Source: Paenibacillus planticolens
GTDB lineage: Bacteria; Bacillota; Bacilli; Paenibacillales; NBRC-103111
Direction: 5' to 3'
DNA length: 64,000 nucleotides
Assembly: GCF_013141725.1 (NCBI RefSeq)
Contig: NZ_WHNZ01000017.1
Span: 124,001-188,000, forward strand
Of this stretch, positions 7,195 through 17,816 are shown one piece after another (the first letter of the stretch is position 1; each line of letters starts with the position of its first letter). The translations under genes were made by a program, and so were the position numbers. The notes below the pieces were generated by a model that ran no database searches, had not been told where the DNA came from, and was given only the letters and a program-made list of their open reading frames with translations.

Positions 7195-7833
7195 CTAGGC
7201 GAACTTCCGGCTGCTTAAGATTCTTGCAGGGGTTCCTACTGCAGTACTATTGGGTGGAATATCGCTGATTACTGTGGCACCTGCACCAATAACTACCCAT
7301 TCACCGATATTCTTTCCCGGAATTACCGTAGCTCCCGCTCCAATCATTGTCCCTTCTTTTACAATCACTGAGCCAGTAAGCGTAGCTTTGGGAGCAATGT
7401 GAACATAATTCCCAATGATATTGTCATGCTCTACGATTGCACCTGAGTTAATAATGCTATAGTCGCCTACAACTGTATCGGCACTAACAATTGTATTAGC
7501 CATGATAACCGTACCAATCCCTATAGAAGCGCTTGCACTTATGATAGCGGTACCGTGAATGAGTGAAATATATGTTTCCTTGGATAAGCCAAGTTTCTCA
7601 ACAATCGCTTTCCGAATCATATTATCCCCGATAGCAATAACAAATTTAAGATGGTTCATTTGATTCAATAAAAGATGTGCAGAGGAAGTAGGCCCTAGGT
7701 AGATGTCATTGCTTAGAGTTAACTTCTCGTACTTGTCATCCAAAATGGCTATGATTTTGTAGTCACTACTGGAACTAATTAAGTCCCTTATGACTTTACT
7801 ATGGCCACCCTCACCGATAACAACTAAATCCAA
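7195..7833 (-). CDS. NeuD/PglD/EpsM-like sugar O/N-acetyltransferase
   Basis: 212 residues. N-terminal Rossmann-like nucleotide-sugar-binding half (MDLVVIGEGGHSKVIRDLI) and a C-terminal left-handed beta-helix of hexapeptide repeats (about 90-205: IGIGTVIMANTIVS, VHIAPKATLTGSV, GAGATVIPGKNIG). The His in VEHDNIIG corresponds to the catalytic base of PglD. Expected to acetylate the amino sugar made by the neighbouring aminotransferase. Confidence 0.9.
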   Translation of the reverse strand: MDLVVIGEGGHSKVIRDLISSSSDYKIIAILDDKYEKLTLSNDIYLGPTSSAHLLLNQMNHLKFVIAIGDNMIRKAIVEKLGLSKETYISLIHGTAIISASASIGIGTVIMANTIVSADTVVGDYSIINSGAIVEHDNIIGNYVHIAPKATLTGSVIVKEGTMIGAGATVIPGKNIGEWVVIGAGATVISDIPPNSTAVGTPARILSSRKFA

Positions 7834-7848
7834 TCTGCATCACATCTT

Positions 7849-9432
7849 TCATGAGAGATTTGAGCCAGAAAATTTCTCCATCGTCACATGATTACCATGA
7901 CTGATCCCATCTGACTTGATTACTTTAACAAAAGTTAAAGCTAGAATTTTCATATCGAGGAAGAAGCTTTGATTTTCCACATACCACACATCAAGCCTAA
8001 ACTTTTCTTCCCAAGAGATTGCGTTCCTGCCGTTAACTTGAGCCCATCCCGTAATTCCGGGGCGTACTTGGTGACGTTTTGCCTGTTCTTCTGTGTACAG
8101 AGTCAAATAATCCATTAACAGCGGCCTTGGCCCTACTAAGCTTAAATCTCCCTTGATGACATTAACCAATTGCAGTAATTCATCTAGGCTATATTTGCGG
8201 AGGAATTCCCCAAAAGGAGTTAATCTTATTGAATCAGGTAATAAATCCCCTTCGTTGTCCCTTGCATCTGTCATGGTTCGGAATTTATAAATATTTATAG
8301 GCATACCATGCAATCCTGGTCTTAACTGCTTGAATATGATTGGTGATCCCAGTTTTAATCTAACCAGTACAGCAACAATTCCGATAATCGGAGAAAACAG
8401 TAATATCAAAGGAATTGATATTACTAGGTCGAAAAGTCGTTTCATAAATGATCTACTCCTACTGATCTTAACTAAAAATCTTGATTTCATACGATCAATC
8501 TTCCATGCAAAGTAATTGGTTTTCACAGTACTATGACCATCTACAGCTACTAACCACTGATTATGATCAATCATTAGCTGGTCGATATGGTGCATACCGT
8601 CTTTTCTCCAATCACCATTTTTGTTCGAACCGCATAAGACTAAGGAAATTTCCTCTTCCTCATATTCGGTTTCTGTTAGTTTGTTTACTTTGAAGACTCT
8701 TATTGAATCACCATAATGCGGATAATCCGCTTGCGTATACCTGTAGATGCTTCCTTCTGAGATAATTATTCTGCCTCCAGGTCTGCTAATCATCATATTG
8801 CTTGTAATCACCGGGCTTTGGGTATGTTCAATCCATGGACCCTCTAGTTTTTCAGACGAGAATAGATGTAGATTTCCCCCTTCCGTCGAGGCAAATATCC
8901 ACCATTTCTCTTTATACTGAACAATTGAAGGATCCAAGAAGTTACCTTTAAACAGTTCACACACAATTTCCCATTGAAATGGAAACTGTTTCGCTTTGTA
9001 CAATAAAACAGAATTGGCTTCTGTAGTTTCAGGCAGCATAAAGATGTCGTCTCCAACCTTAAATACTTGAGGATAAGATAAATGGAAGTTTTCACGCAGG
9101 ACGACTTGCTGATAATCCCATTTAACCCCATCTGTACTTGTGGCTAAGCCGATTTGCCCACGTTCCAGTTCTTTATTTAAAATCTCAAAAAATAAATAAA
9201 ACTTCGAATCGTGCTTGATGATAAAAGGATCTGCTACAAATTCAGCTTGCACATCCGTTACATCTGAAGCTTGCATAGAAGGTGTATCCATGTCGGCTTC
9301 ATTCAATGACTTTGTTATCATAACAGCGGAACCGAAAACCTTGATAGACCATATCTGAGCAATAATTCCCGTCTTCATGAGAGATAATAAAATCGTTATT
9401 CTTTGTAGCAACTTCCTAGTTATAGGGAACAA
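7849..9432 (-). CDS. Beta-propeller domain fused to initiating sugar-phosphate transferase
   Basis: 527 residues from a TTG start with AAAGGAGG eight bases upstream. Residues about 60-315 are a propeller-like domain of the GH43-like / glucosamine-inositolphosphorylceramide-transferase N-terminal type ([58 protein letters not shown]). Residues about 325-520 are a complete bacterial sugar transferase (membrane helix [29 protein letters not shown]-type [34 protein letters not shown]) that moves a sugar-phosphate to undecaprenyl phosphate and starts repeat-unit synthesis (EpsL-like). The fusion is unusual, since most initiating transferases stand alone. The ribosome site is caught in a palindrome. 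Confidence 0.88.
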   Translation of the reverse strand: MFPITRKLLQRITILLSLMKTGIIAQIWSIKVFGSAVMITKSLNEADMDTPSMQASDVTDVQAEFVADPFIIKHDSKFYLFFEILNKELERGQIGLATSTDGVKWDYQQVVLRENFHLSYPQVFKVGDDIFMLPETTEANSVLLYKAKQFPFQWEIVCELFKGNFLDPSIVQYKEKWWIFASTEGGNLHLFSSEKLEGPWIEHTQSPVITSNMMISRPGGRIIISEGSIYRYTQADYPHYGDSIRVFKVNKLTETEYEEEEISLVLCGSNKNGDWRKDGMHHIDQLMIDHNQWLVAVDGHSTVKTNYFAWKIDRMKSRFLVKISRSRSFMKRLFDLVISIPLILLFSPIIGIVAVLVRLKLGSPIIFKQLRPGLHGMPINIYKFRTMTDARDNEGDLLPDSIRLTPFGEFLRKYSLDELLQLVNVIKGDLSLVGPRPLLMDYLTLYTEEQAKRHQVRPGITGWAQVNGRNAISWEEKFRLDVWYVENQSFFLDMKILALTFVKVIKSDGISHGNHVTMEKFSGSNLS

Positions 9433-9440
9433 GTAGTAAT

Positions 9441-9457
9441 CCTCCTTTGAAAGGAGG
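9441..9457 (-). promoter_or_regulatory. Palindrome containing the ribosome site of the sugar transferase
   Basis: CCTCCTTTGAAAGGAGG is a perfect odd palindrome whose minus-strand right arm AAAGGAGG is the ribosome site of the TTG-started sugar transferase gene. In RNA a 6-bp stem (CCUCCU/AGGAGG) would hide it. It lies in the 99-bp gap after galE and could lower or gate translation of the initiating transferase. Confidence 0.5.
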
Positions 9458-9531
9458 TACTCTGATCTTGCAAGATTATTTGGTTTAACTGCTGCTCAGT
9501 CAGCACCGACATGGTCATGGATACAACCCCA

Positions 9532-10566
9532 CTATACAGTTATTTCTTCTTCCTCTTTTTGAAATCCATTCGGATTATGGGATTGCCATCTCCATGAGTC
9601 CAGACACATCTCATCTATGCCTCTCTGCGCGATCCACCCCAGCTCACGTTCAGCCTTGTTTGGATCAGAAAAACAGATGCCTATGTCGCCTGGTCTTCGA
9701 TCTGCTATCGTATAAGGTATTTGTTGTCCGGTTATTCTTTCAAAAGTAGACACCATTTCCAGAACACTATAGCCCTGTCCCGTTCCAAGGTTGTACGCTT
9801 CTACCCCTGTGCTTGCCATTATCTTCTCCAACGCTTTGACGTGCCCCAACGCCAGATCAACTACATGGATGTAGTCCCTTACACCCGTGCCATCTAAGGT
9901 GGGATAATCATTTCCATGAATCTTTAACTCCTTTAATCTGCCAATCGCCACCTGTGTAATAAATGGCATTAAATTATTAGGTGTGCCGTTTGGACTCTCT
10001 CCTAATCTTCCACTGCCATGGGCTCCAATAGGGTTAAAGTAGCGTAAAAGTGCAATACTCCATGTTGGATCCGACACATATAAGTCCCTCATGATTTCTT
10101 CGATCATAAGTTTAGTTCGACCGTATGCATTCGTGGCACCTAGTGGAGAATTTTCGTTAATCGGTACTTGTTCAGACATACCATATACAGTAGCCGACGA
10201 GCTGAAAACGATCCTTTGCACCGCATATTTCTGCATGAGCTCACAAAGTATAAGCGTGCCGGTAATATTATTGTGATAATATTGAAGTGGTAAACGAACC
10301 GATTCACCTACTGATTTAAGTCCTGCAAAATGAATCACCGCTTCAATGTTGTTTTGCTTAAAAACAATCTCAAGATCCTGCCGGTTTAATAGATCAATTT
10401 GATAAAACTCAAAATCTTTACCTGTTAATTTCCTTACCCACCTTAACGATTCCGGGCTGCTATTACTAAGGTTATCTACAACCACGATCTCATGTCCTGC
10501 ATTCAATAATTCTACGCAGGTGTGACTACCTATATAACCCGCTCCTCCGGTTACGAGGATTTTCAT
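9532..10566 (-). CDS. galE: UDP-glucose 4-epimerase
   Basis: 344 residues, normal GalE length. NAD-binding GGAGYIGSHTCVELL at 7-21, VVDNLSNSSPESL, SSSATVYG and the catalytic YGRTK (Tyr/Lys). Substrate-side motifs LRYFNPIGAH and RRPGDIG are present. Converts UDP-glucose to UDP-galactose (or the GlcNAc pair) for the EPS. Works downstream of galU in the same operon. Confidence 0.97.
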   Translation of the reverse strand: MKILVTGGAGYIGSHTCVELLNAGHEIVVVDNLSNSSPESLRWVRKLTGKDFEFYQIDLLNRQDLEIVFKQNNIEAVIHFAGLKSVGESVRLPLQYYHNNITGTLILCELMQKYAVQRIVFSSSATVYGMSEQVPINENSPLGATNAYGRTKLMIEEIMRDLYVSDPTWSIALLRYFNPIGAHGSGRLGESPNGTPNNLMPFITQVAIGRLKELKIHGNDYPTLDGTGVRDYIHVVDLALGHVKALEKIMASTGVEAYNLGTGQGYSVLEMVSTFERITGQQIPYTIADRRPGDIGICFSDPNKAERELGWIAQRGIDEMCLDSWRWQSHNPNGFQKEEEEITV

Positions 10567-10589
10567 TCAGATACCCTCCCAATTCTTTA

Positions 10590-11663
10590 TTAAAATTTCA
10601 AGTAATTACTTCTGTAGATAACATTCAAAGTAATCACGTTCTCGTAATAAAAATAAATCAAATATAAAACCAATATGATATAATACATAAATTTCTGATG
10701 TCTTTTCACAACTAAGCTAATGATCCAAGACATAAGAATGACATTGTACAAACCAAAATAAATTGAAAACCTTGCAAATATCCAATTTTGAGTAGCAACA
10801 GCCATAACAAAAAAATTAAGCAATGACATATTTACTACGTAGTCACCATATGGGAAGATTTCTCGTAGTTTATTTCTACCCAAGTAAGCAAATATCAGGG
10901 GAACGCACCAAACAATCACCCTTATAATATTAGCTCCACCTTCTTGGAAATTCTTATACTCGCTATAATGACTATCCGCTATAGCTGCGAACAAAGCATT
11001 CGATAGCACGTTATAACCTAATATTATAAAAATCGCCATAAAAAGAATTATTATTGTAGAGGATGTCCATGCCTTCCTTCTGACAATAAAATAAATAGGA
11101 ATTAATATTAAAGCGCTCTGATGAAAGGTAGACGCGATTGTCACCACGAGAAAATACTTTTTCCAGTTTCCAGCAAATAAATATTTGGTTGCAGCGAAAG
11201 CAATAGCCGATGCAAGAAACTGTCTAACCCCATTCATTGAAACAATGTAGAGTCCAGATGTTATGTATACGTATATGCTCATTTCAAATAACCTTGAATA
11301 CTTATATAACACGTAAACAATAAGTACATTGGTAACTAGGGCAGTCAAAAATATCAACAACTGAGGATTATCGGTGTATGATTTCAATATCATTTGCAAG
11401 ATACCGAAGCCAATATCTTTTTCAGCTTTAACTTGTTCCCATGTGAAATCATTCAGCCTGTAAGAATGCATATAAAAGAACGTATCACCGATGTTATTGC
11501 GAAGTCCGGCTATTAATACAAAAGTTGCCATAACAATAGCTGCCATCCACTTATCTGGCTTCAACGATAGAGGTTCAGAGCTGAATGTTGCAGGTTTTGC
11601 AAAATACCTCGAAAAGCATGAAGCGATATAGACGACAATCAGATTAACCCAAAGTATGGCCAT
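10590..11663 (-). CDS. EpsG/Wzy-like EPS polymerase
   Basis: A 357-residue polytopic membrane protein of the EpsG family. Characteristic signs: GLRNNIGDTFFYMHSYR after the second helix, then IGFGILQMILKSYTDNPQLLIF, and a middle FHQSALILIPIYFI with the conserved His. About ten membrane segments. Expected to polymerise lipid-linked repeat units on the outer face. It is the only polymerase candidate seen in the two EPS operons. Confidence 0.85.
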   Translation of the reverse strand: MAILWVNLIVVYIASCFSRYFAKPATFSSEPLSLKPDKWMAAIVMATFVLIAGLRNNIGDTFFYMHSYRLNDFTWEQVKAEKDIGFGILQMILKSYTDNPQLLIFLTALVTNVLIVYVLYKYSRLFEMSIYVYITSGLYIVSMNGVRQFLASAIAFAATKYLFAGNWKKYFLVVTIASTFHQSALILIPIYFIVRRKAWTSSTIIILFMAIFIILGYNVLSNALFAAIADSHYSEYKNFQEGGANIIRVIVWCVPLIFAYLGRNKLREIFPYGDYVVNMSLLNFFVMAVATQNWIFARFSIYFGLYNVILMSWIISLVVKRHQKFMYYIILVLYLIYFYYENVITLNVIYRSNYLKF

Positions 11664-11684
11664 AGTTGATTTCCTTTCGAGTAC

Positions 11685-12569
11685 TTATGTGAGACTCGTT
11701 TTTCTCCTTACATACCAATAGAGCATGACGCCAAGCGGAATAGCGAGAAAGGTGAGGACTTTCGAGGGAGATTCCCTCAAGAACTTATGATTACCGGAAG
11801 TCATGCAGCTGGACACATAGTGGATGGATTGTCTGAACTTGAAGAATAAGCTAGCTGACGGCAGCTTCATAAGCTCTTTACGGTAAAAGGCAAACCCTTT
11901 TGGGTTCTTGCGGTACTGATGCAGCATATTCATGGATGAGCCATCCGGCAAATACTCCACGCAGCAAAGCACTTCATTCATGAGAAGCATTTCATACTGC
12001 TCATCTAACTTATAGTATTTATAGGCCAAGCCTACATACTTTTCATTTTCAAAAATGGGATAAGGGTAGTTCCGAGATAATTCGGTTCGATAAACCAGCT
12101 TCTTATCCCCGGTTACGCGGTGTTTGCTGTATAGCTGAAAAAGAGTTGAACGTTTGATGCCCTCAGGCAGTTTTGTGCCAATAATGCGGCCATCCGTATA
12201 AGAATCAAGTCCAATGATTCCACTTACTTGCTCATTACCGTACAGCTCCCAAAAAGTGTTTATTTGTTCCACAGCATGATCTGGCATATAGTCGTCAGAG
12301 TCAATACAGACGTTTAGCTCCGTATCGATTAACCTGTAGGCCGTATTATGAGCTCCATGCATGCCTTGATTGTCCTGGCGGTAATAACGAATTTGGATCT
12401 CATTCTCAGCCATCCAACCGGCCACCAATTGTTCCGTATGGTCTGTCGAACCATCGTCGATAATCAACCAAACGAAATCTTTGGACGTTTGCCGTTTAAG
12501 ACTGCTATAACAAACAGGAAGACAATACGCTCTATTATATGTAGGTGTAAAAACAGTCAGTTTCTTCAT
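11685..12569 (-). CDS. Glycosyltransferase family 2
   Basis: 294 residues, GT-A fold. Starts KKLTVFTPTYNRAYCLPVCY; nucleotide-sugar region WLIIDDGSTDHTEQL; DxD motif in NVCIDSDDYMPDHAVEQI. The tail has a short hydrophobic segment (VLTFLAIPLGVMLYWYV), suggesting membrane attachment. Adds one sugar of the repeat unit; donor and linkage cannot be predicted. Five bp separate it from the preceding glycosyltransferase gene. Confidence 0.92.
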   Translation of the reverse strand: MKKLTVFTPTYNRAYCLPVCYSSLKRQTSKDFVWLIIDDGSTDHTEQLVAGWMAENEIQIRYYRQDNQGMHGAHNTAYRLIDTELNVCIDSDDYMPDHAVEQINTFWELYGNEQVSGIIGLDSYTDGRIIGTKLPEGIKRSTLFQLYSKHRVTGDKKLVYRTELSRNYPYPIFENEKYVGLAYKYYKLDEQYEMLLMNEVLCCVEYLPDGSSMNMLHQYRKNPKGFAFYRKELMKLPSASLFFKFRQSIHYVSSCMTSGNHKFLRESPSKVLTFLAIPLGVMLYWYVRRKTSLT

Positions 12570-12573
12570 ACGA

Positions 12574-13683
12574 TCACCTCGATAAGCCTAAATAAAACCC
12601 CTCAGTCCATAGAGCGGTATTCTTAATATCGTATCCCTTATTTGATAAAGAGAACTCCGGTATATGCCTTGTTACATTTCTTGAAATAACATGATTCATT
12701 CGATCTATCCAAACCGATTTATTCCCAAGCGATATCCGCTCTACGAGTTGAATGCCCATATCCACTTCTTGGGTAATCTCATCAGATACAAGACAAGGCA
12801 GCCCAGCCCCCTGCGCTTCAATGAGTGTAACAGGAAGCCCTTCATGCAAGGAGGGGAATACAAACATATCAAAAGCTTGCAGTAGTCGTGTAATGTCACT
12901 TCGTACCCCAAGGAATTTCACCTTATCCTGTAGGTGCAGAGCCTCCACTTTCTTCTCAACCTCTGCACGCAGCGGTCCATCTCCGACTAAAATAAGGACA
13001 GTATTCGGCTTCTCTTGGTGCAGCTGCGCGAATAGATCAACGAGGAACAAATGATTTTTTTGATGTGCAAATCTCCCGACATGTCCTAAGACATAGCTTT
13101 CTGAAGGCAACTCCAGTTCTTGCCTGACTTGCTCTCTAATCCCGGGTGAGAACGCAAACTTATCACTCTCAATCCCGTTCTTTAAAATCAACGCTTTATT
13201 CACCTTGTTCGCAAATAACCATTTGGCTGCTTTATTGGAGCAGGCTACAAAGTGAGTGGCACACGATGGTATAAATGTTCCCGCAACCCATTTATATGTT
13301 CTGGCTGCAACTCCGCCCTCACTGCTTGTATTATGACTGTGCGCAATTCGTATGGGTGCTCCCACTTTCTTAGCGGCTCGCAATACGAATCCACTCATTT
13401 TGTCCATGTGGGCATGCACAATTTTGTAATTGGGATGTGTCACAAAGAAATGATCCAGAGCTTCGATATATTTCGTATGACCAATATCCGATACGTAAGG
13501 AATTCGATGAATAGTTCCACCCATCTCTTCAATTTCCGAATCAAAGACCCCGGCTTTACAGGTTAGAAAATCAAACTGAACCTTGGAGCGATCGATATTG
13601 CGATATAAATTCATGAGAAGGGTCTCCGCTCCACCGCGATTCATATTAACGACTACGTGTAAAATTCTTATTGGATCGCCCAC
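12574..13683 (-). CDS. Glycosyltransferase family 4 (EpsF-like)
   Basis: 369 residues, GT-B fold. N-terminal acceptor motif VVNMNRGGAETLLMNLYRNI; C-terminal donor domain with LGHVGRFAHQKNHLFLVDLF, LVGDGPLR and the EX7E-type motif FPSLHEGLPVTLIEAQ. Resembles EpsF-type transferases of Bacillales EPS operons. Overlaps the upstream glycosyltransferase gene by 16 bp, implying translational coupling. Confidence 0.92.
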   Translation of the reverse strand: MGDPIRILHVVVNMNRGGAETLLMNLYRNIDRSKVQFDFLTCKAGVFDSEIEEMGGTIHRIPYVSDIGHTKYIEALDHFFVTHPNYKIVHAHMDKMSGFVLRAAKKVGAPIRIAHSHNTSSEGGVAARTYKWVAGTFIPSCATHFVACSNKAAKWLFANKVNKALILKNGIESDKFAFSPGIREQVRQELELPSESYVLGHVGRFAHQKNHLFLVDLFAQLHQEKPNTVLILVGDGPLRAEVEKKVEALHLQDKVKFLGVRSDITRLLQAFDMFVFPSLHEGLPVTLIEAQGAGLPCLVSDEITQEVDMGIQLVERISLGNKSVWIDRMNHVISRNVTRHIPEFSLSNKGYDIKNTALWTEGFYLGLSR

Positions 13684-14822
13684 ACGACATCCACCTTTTC
13701 GTCCATGTATAGGGAGTAAATATTTCTTTTTTCATTCAATACGGTTTGGATTGCATATTTTCTTTCAATCATCTCTCGGCCCAGCTCGCCTAGCTTTGAC
13801 CGCAGATCCTTATTTTGCGCCAGCTGTTTGATCCTCACTGCCATTGCCTTATAATCATTTGGCTCTATAATCCAGCCATTACAATCATCGTGAACCAATT
13901 CTCTATGTCCTCTATTACTGCTCGCGATAATTGGGAGGGCACAAGCCATAGCTTCCATGATATTTACCGGCAATCCTTCGCGCAGGCTCGAAGCAACAGC
14001 AACATCACATATTGGCATTAAGCGGTCAATATCATTTCGATACCCCAGAAAATCGACCCGGTTTGATACACCTAATTCCCTGGCAAGATCAAGACATTGC
14101 TCTTTCAAGGGTCCCTCACCTGCCAGCAGAAGCTTGACATTAGGTTCCTCATCTTTAAGTAATGCCAATGCATGAACGAGCATTTGCTGATTCTTGTTCC
14201 GGTTAAATTCTGCGGCATAAAACAGAAGGATATCCTCTGGTTCATAACCCATCGTTTTTTTCAACTCATACTTATGTATTTCATTCATAGGAAGGTATTT
14301 TTCAGTATCTACGCCTACACCGTGCACGTGCTCAATTCGACCTGCTCGGAAACGCCGATTAAGGGCTAGATTGTAATCTTCCTTATTTATGGTGATTAGA
14401 CAATCCGTATAGTAAGAAAGGACTTTCTCGAGGGGATAATAAACCATCCAATTTATGAATGGAGCGCCTTTGCAAAAGTGAAAACCATGTGCGGTGTAAA
14501 TGACTTTAGCTCCGTTCCTACGCGCTTCCCGCGCTGCTAAACGAGCGAGCAAACCGCCCATCGGCGTATGACAATGGATGAGATCATATTTGTTTTCATC
14601 GATAATTGACTTTAATGCTCCATATGCCTTCAAGTTGATTCCTCTGAAAGGTGATCTTTGAATCGGAATGTTAAATTTTGCGTCGACATAAGGAAGGTCC
14701 ATCTCACCGTTAGCGGCAATATGGACCTCCCATCCCTGCTCTTTGAACCACTTCATGTAAGGTAAGTGAAATGCTTTAAAATGATAATCAACAGTGGCAC
14801 ACAATAGCACTTTTTTAGGCAT
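13668..14822 (-). CDS. Glycosyltransferase family 4 (EpsD-like)
   Basis: 384 residues, GT-B fold. N-terminal domain with HCHTPMGGLLARLAAREARR and YTAHGFHFCKGAPFINW (typical EpsD/TuaC-like start region); donor domain with AAEFNRNKNQQMLVHAL, LLAGEGPLKEQ and ASSLREGLPVNIMEAMACAL. Third gene of EPS operon 1. Confidence 0.92.
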   Translation of the reverse strand: MPKKVLLCATVDYHFKAFHLPYMKWFKEQGWEVHIAANGEMDLPYVDAKFNIPIQRSPFRGINLKAYGALKSIIDENKYDLIHCHTPMGGLLARLAAREARRNGAKVIYTAHGFHFCKGAPFINWMVYYPLEKVLSYYTDCLITINKEDYNLALNRRFRAGRIEHVHGVGVDTEKYLPMNEIHKYELKKTMGYEPEDILLFYAAEFNRNKNQQMLVHALALLKDEEPNVKLLLAGEGPLKEQCLDLARELGVSNRVDFLGYRNDIDRLMPICDVAVASSLREGLPVNIMEAMACALPIIASSNRGHRELVHDDCNGWIIEPNDYKAMAVRIKQLAQNKDLRSKLGELGREMIERKYAIQTVLNEKRNIYSLYMDEKVDVVWAIQ

Positions 14823-14831
14823 CTGTTTCCC

Positions 14832-15728
14832 CTACTTAATTAGTTCTTTCTCCAATATTGAAGAAAAATATTTGAGTAACTCGTATTTTAAATCCTCACG
14901 CTGCAATGCGTAATCAATTGTTGTCTGTATAAACCCCAACTTCTCGCCTACATCGAATCGCTTGCCTTCAAATTCGTATGCATACACGGATTCAAGAGTA
15001 TTTAATTCCTCGATGGCATCCGTAAGCTGAATTTCTCCTCCAGCACCTGGCTTTTGATCGTTCAAAATGTCAAAAATTCTCGGCGTCAGAATATAGCGGC
15101 CCATGATGGCAAGATTCGATGGGGCTTCTTCTTTCCTTGGCTTCTCAACTAAATGATTGATGCTAAATAAGTGTTCTTCTATTTGTTTACCGTCAACAAT
15201 TCCATATCTAGACACTTCATCATCCGTTACATGCTTCACGCCAATGATGGAAGAGTGACGATACTCATACTGATCCATCAATTGCTTGAGACAAGGCTTA
15301 TTTGCCCGAACGATGTCATCCCCTAACAACACTGCGAACGGTTCATTTCCAATGAACTTACGCGCACACCAAATCGCATGCCCCAGACCTCTAGGCTCCT
15401 TTTGGCGGATATAATGAATATCTACTTTGGACGACTTCTGAACTTCAGTTAATAAATCAAACTTTTGTTTTTCAAATAAATTTTGTTCAAGTTCAAAAGA
15501 GTTATCAAAATGATCCTCAATCGCTCTTTTCCCTTTGCCCGTCACAATAATGATATCTTCAATTCCCGATTCCACAGCTTCTTCTACGATATATTGAATG
15601 GTTGGCTTGTCGACAATGGGAAGCATTTCTTTGGGCATTGCTTTCGTTGCAGGCAGGAATCTTGTACCCAAACCAGCTGCTGGAATAATGGCTTTACGTA
15701 CTTTCATTGTGCTAAAGCTCCTTTTCAA
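14832..15728 (-). CDS. galU: UTP-glucose-1-phosphate uridylyltransferase
   Basis: 298 residues. Nucleotidyltransferase signature [20 protein letters not shown] with the pyrophosphorylase Arg/Lys, [20 protein letters not shown] and [20 protein letters not shown]. Makes UDP-glucose, which galE then epimerises. The start overlaps the stop of the dehydratase gene by 4 bp. Confidence 0.96.
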   Translation of the reverse strand: MKRSFSTMKVRKAIIPAAGLGTRFLPATKAMPKEMLPIVDKPTIQYIVEEAVESGIEDIIIVTGKGKRAIEDHFDNSFELEQNLFEKQKFDLLTEVQKSSKVDIHYIRQKEPRGLGHAIWCARKFIGNEPFAVLLGDDIVRANKPCLKQLMDQYEYRHSSIIGVKHVTDDEVSRYGIVDGKQIEEHLFSINHLVEKPRKEEAPSNLAIMGRYILTPRIFDILNDQKPGAGGEIQLTDAIEELNTLESVYAYEFEGKRFDVGEKLGFIQTTIDYALQREDLKYELLKYFSSILEKELIK

Positions 15729-17554
15729 ACGATTGAAATTAATTTTTTAGGTATTGGAATTACATTGTTATTGGCTAAATTCAACAATTGAGCCCTTAAG
15801 TTCTCTTTATCTAATGTGGTATAGGTGGATATCATTTCTTTTATTTCTTCCATGTACAGATCGGATGTTTTACCGATATAAATCTTAGGATAAACCTGTT
15901 TTTCATTGATTTCATCGCTATTCAACAGCTCTTCAAACAGTTTTTCCCCCGGCCTCATGCCGGTAAATTCAATACCTATATCTTCTAGCGTGTTTCCTGA
16001 AAGCTTGATCAGGTTCTTTGCCAAATCAACAATTTTCACCGGTTCCCCCATATCAAGGACGAATATCTCCCCGCCTCTGGCTAAGGCACCTGCTTGAATG
16101 ACTAATCTGGAGGCTTCGGGTATGGTCATAAAGTAGCGAATCATGTCAGGATGAGTAACAGACACCGGTCCGCCTTTGACAATTTGCTGTTTAAACCGAG
16201 GAATTACGCTGCCACGACTCCCTAACACATTTCCGAAACGCACAGCTACGAACTTCGTGTCACTGTTTTTATCCATATCCTGAATAATCATTTCAGCCAT
16301 TCTTTTGGTGGCTCCCATGACACTTGTTGGATTAACAGCTTTATCCGTAGAGATCATGACAAACGTATCCACATTACTTTGACTTGCCGCTATAGCTACA
16401 TTCATCGTGCCTATGACATTGTTTTTAAATGCTTCTTCAGGATTTCGTTCCATTAGCGGAACATGCTTATGTGCAGCGGCATGATAAACGACATCCGGAC
16501 GATATTTATTCATGATCGACATCATCTTCTTAACATCTTGGATATCGGCTATTTCCGTTATGAACTCAATCGAAGTAGATCCGGACAAGTCCTTCAGTTC
16601 CATTTCAATTGAATAAATGCTGTTTTCTCCGTGACCTAACAAAATGAGCTTCTTGGGCGTAAAGTTCGTGACTTGACGGCAAATTTCAGAGCCAATCGAT
16701 CCGCCGGCACCGGTTACCAATACGACTTTATCCGTGATATATCCTGAAATACTTTCAATATCCAAATCGATGGGATCTCGGCCCAATAGATCTTCTACCT
16801 GTACGTCCATAAAGTGACTAACCGAAAGTTTTCCCGAGACCAGGTCCTCTAACTTAGGCAGAGTTTGCGTCTTTGCTTTTGTTTTCGTGCATGCTTGAAA
16901 AATGTGATTTAAATCCTTTTTACTAAGAGATGGAATGGCAATAATAATGTTATCGATGTTTAATCTTTTCACCGCACTTTCTATTTGCCCAACCCCACCC
17001 ATTACGGGAATTCCCAAAATATCAAGATGATGAATTTTCACATTATCATCGATAAATCCAACAGGAACTAACTCGGATTCGTTATTTTTAATCAGTTGTC
17101 TGGCAACCATCGTCCCCGCGGATCCTGCGCCAACGATCAAGGTCCTTTTTTTAATCACGGTCTTATTGATATATGTATTCCGAAGCAGGCGCCAGCAGAA
17201 ACGGGAACCTCCAATTAACAACATATGCAGCATCCATGTCACAGTGAGCAAACGAAAATAAATGTCTTGAACGGTGATTTGTTGAATGCAAGCGACGGTA
17301 ATAATAGAAAAAGTTATTGCTTTGATGATAAATAACAATTCCCCAATACTAGCGTGCTCCCAAGCTTTCTTATACAGCTTATACACAAAGGAAAACGCGT
17401 GATGACTAAGAAACAAGGTGATTGAACTAACGACCAAGGGCAGCGTTATGACATTCAGATCTGCGCTCAATAAATAGCGGCTAAAAAAAATGGACGTTAA
17501 TACAATAAAGGAGTCTATGAAGAATAATAACGATAACCTTTGTCGGTATGACAA
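15725..17554 (-). CDS. Membrane UDP-sugar 4,6-dehydratase (CapD/EpsC/PglF-like)
   Basis: 609 residues. Four N-terminal membrane helices (1-115), a first Rossmann domain ([17 protein letters not shown], about 140-155) and the catalytic SDR domain ([19 protein letters not shown], about 285-303; [20 protein letters not shown] with Met in place of the usual Tyr, as in PglF/CapD enzymes). Expected to convert UDP-GlcNAc to its 4-keto-6-deoxy form, feeding the aminotransferase and acetyltransferase at the far end of the operon. First gene of EPS operon 1, behind a SinR-box promoter and a leader of about 280 nt. Confidence 0.94.
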   Translation of the reverse strand: MSYRQRLSLLFFIDSFIVLTSIFFSRYLLSADLNVITLPLVVSSITLFLSHHAFSFVYKLYKKAWEHASIGELLFIIKAITFSIITVACIQQITVQDIYFRLLTVTWMLHMLLIGGSRFCWRLLRNTYINKTVIKKRTLIVGAGSAGTMVARQLIKNNESELVPVGFIDDNVKIHHLDILGIPVMGGVGQIESAVKRLNIDNIIIAIPSLSKKDLNHIFQACTKTKAKTQTLPKLEDLVSGKLSVSHFMDVQVEDLLGRDPIDLDIESISGYITDKVVLVTGAGGSIGSEICRQVTNFTPKKLILLGHGENSIYSIEMELKDLSGSTSIEFITEIADIQDVKKMMSIMNKYRPDVVYHAAAHKHVPLMERNPEEAFKNNVIGTMNVAIAASQSNVDTFVMISTDKAVNPTSVMGATKRMAEMIIQDMDKNSDTKFVAVRFGNVLGSRGSVIPRFKQQIVKGGPVSVTHPDMIRYFMTIPEASRLVIQAGALARGGEIFVLDMGEPVKIVDLAKNLIKLSGNTLEDIGIEFTGMRPGEKLFEELLNSDEINEKQVYPKIYIGKTSDLYMEEIKEMISTYTTLDKENLRAQLLNLANNNVIPIPKKLISIV

Positions 17555-17633
17555 ATAAATCCACCCTCTCTACTTAAAGTTCTTAAGTATAGGGCCTTTG
17601 TGAAAAGACCATATAATTAAATCCTTTAATTTT

Positions 17634-17740
17634 TGGGGGCATCTAACCCCACCTCGCACCACACTCTTGACGACTCGCGTCTAAGGTTGATTCAACCCAC
17701 AGCATGGCCGAGTGCCTCCATTGATATTGGTTAGGAGGCA
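17634..17740 (-). promoter_or_regulatory. Structured 5' leader of EPS operon 1
   Basis: About 280 nt separate the predicted start of transcription from the dehydratase gene, with no gene in them. Small hairpins are visible: TGCCTCC/GGAGGCA (17713-17719 with 17734-17740), GGTTGATTCAACC (17685-17697), GACGACTCGCGTC (17669-17681) and GGGG/CCCC (17636-17650). None has a U-run, so they are not plain terminators. Bacillales EPS operons can carry the EAR antitermination RNA just before epsC. This leader has that position, but I cannot confirm the family. Confidence 0.4.
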
Positions 17741-17816
17741 TCACCGAACGTTGTATGTTATTAAGAACGACGACATAAAATTTTTTAGGAAATGTCCCTG
17801 CCTACACCCACAAAAT

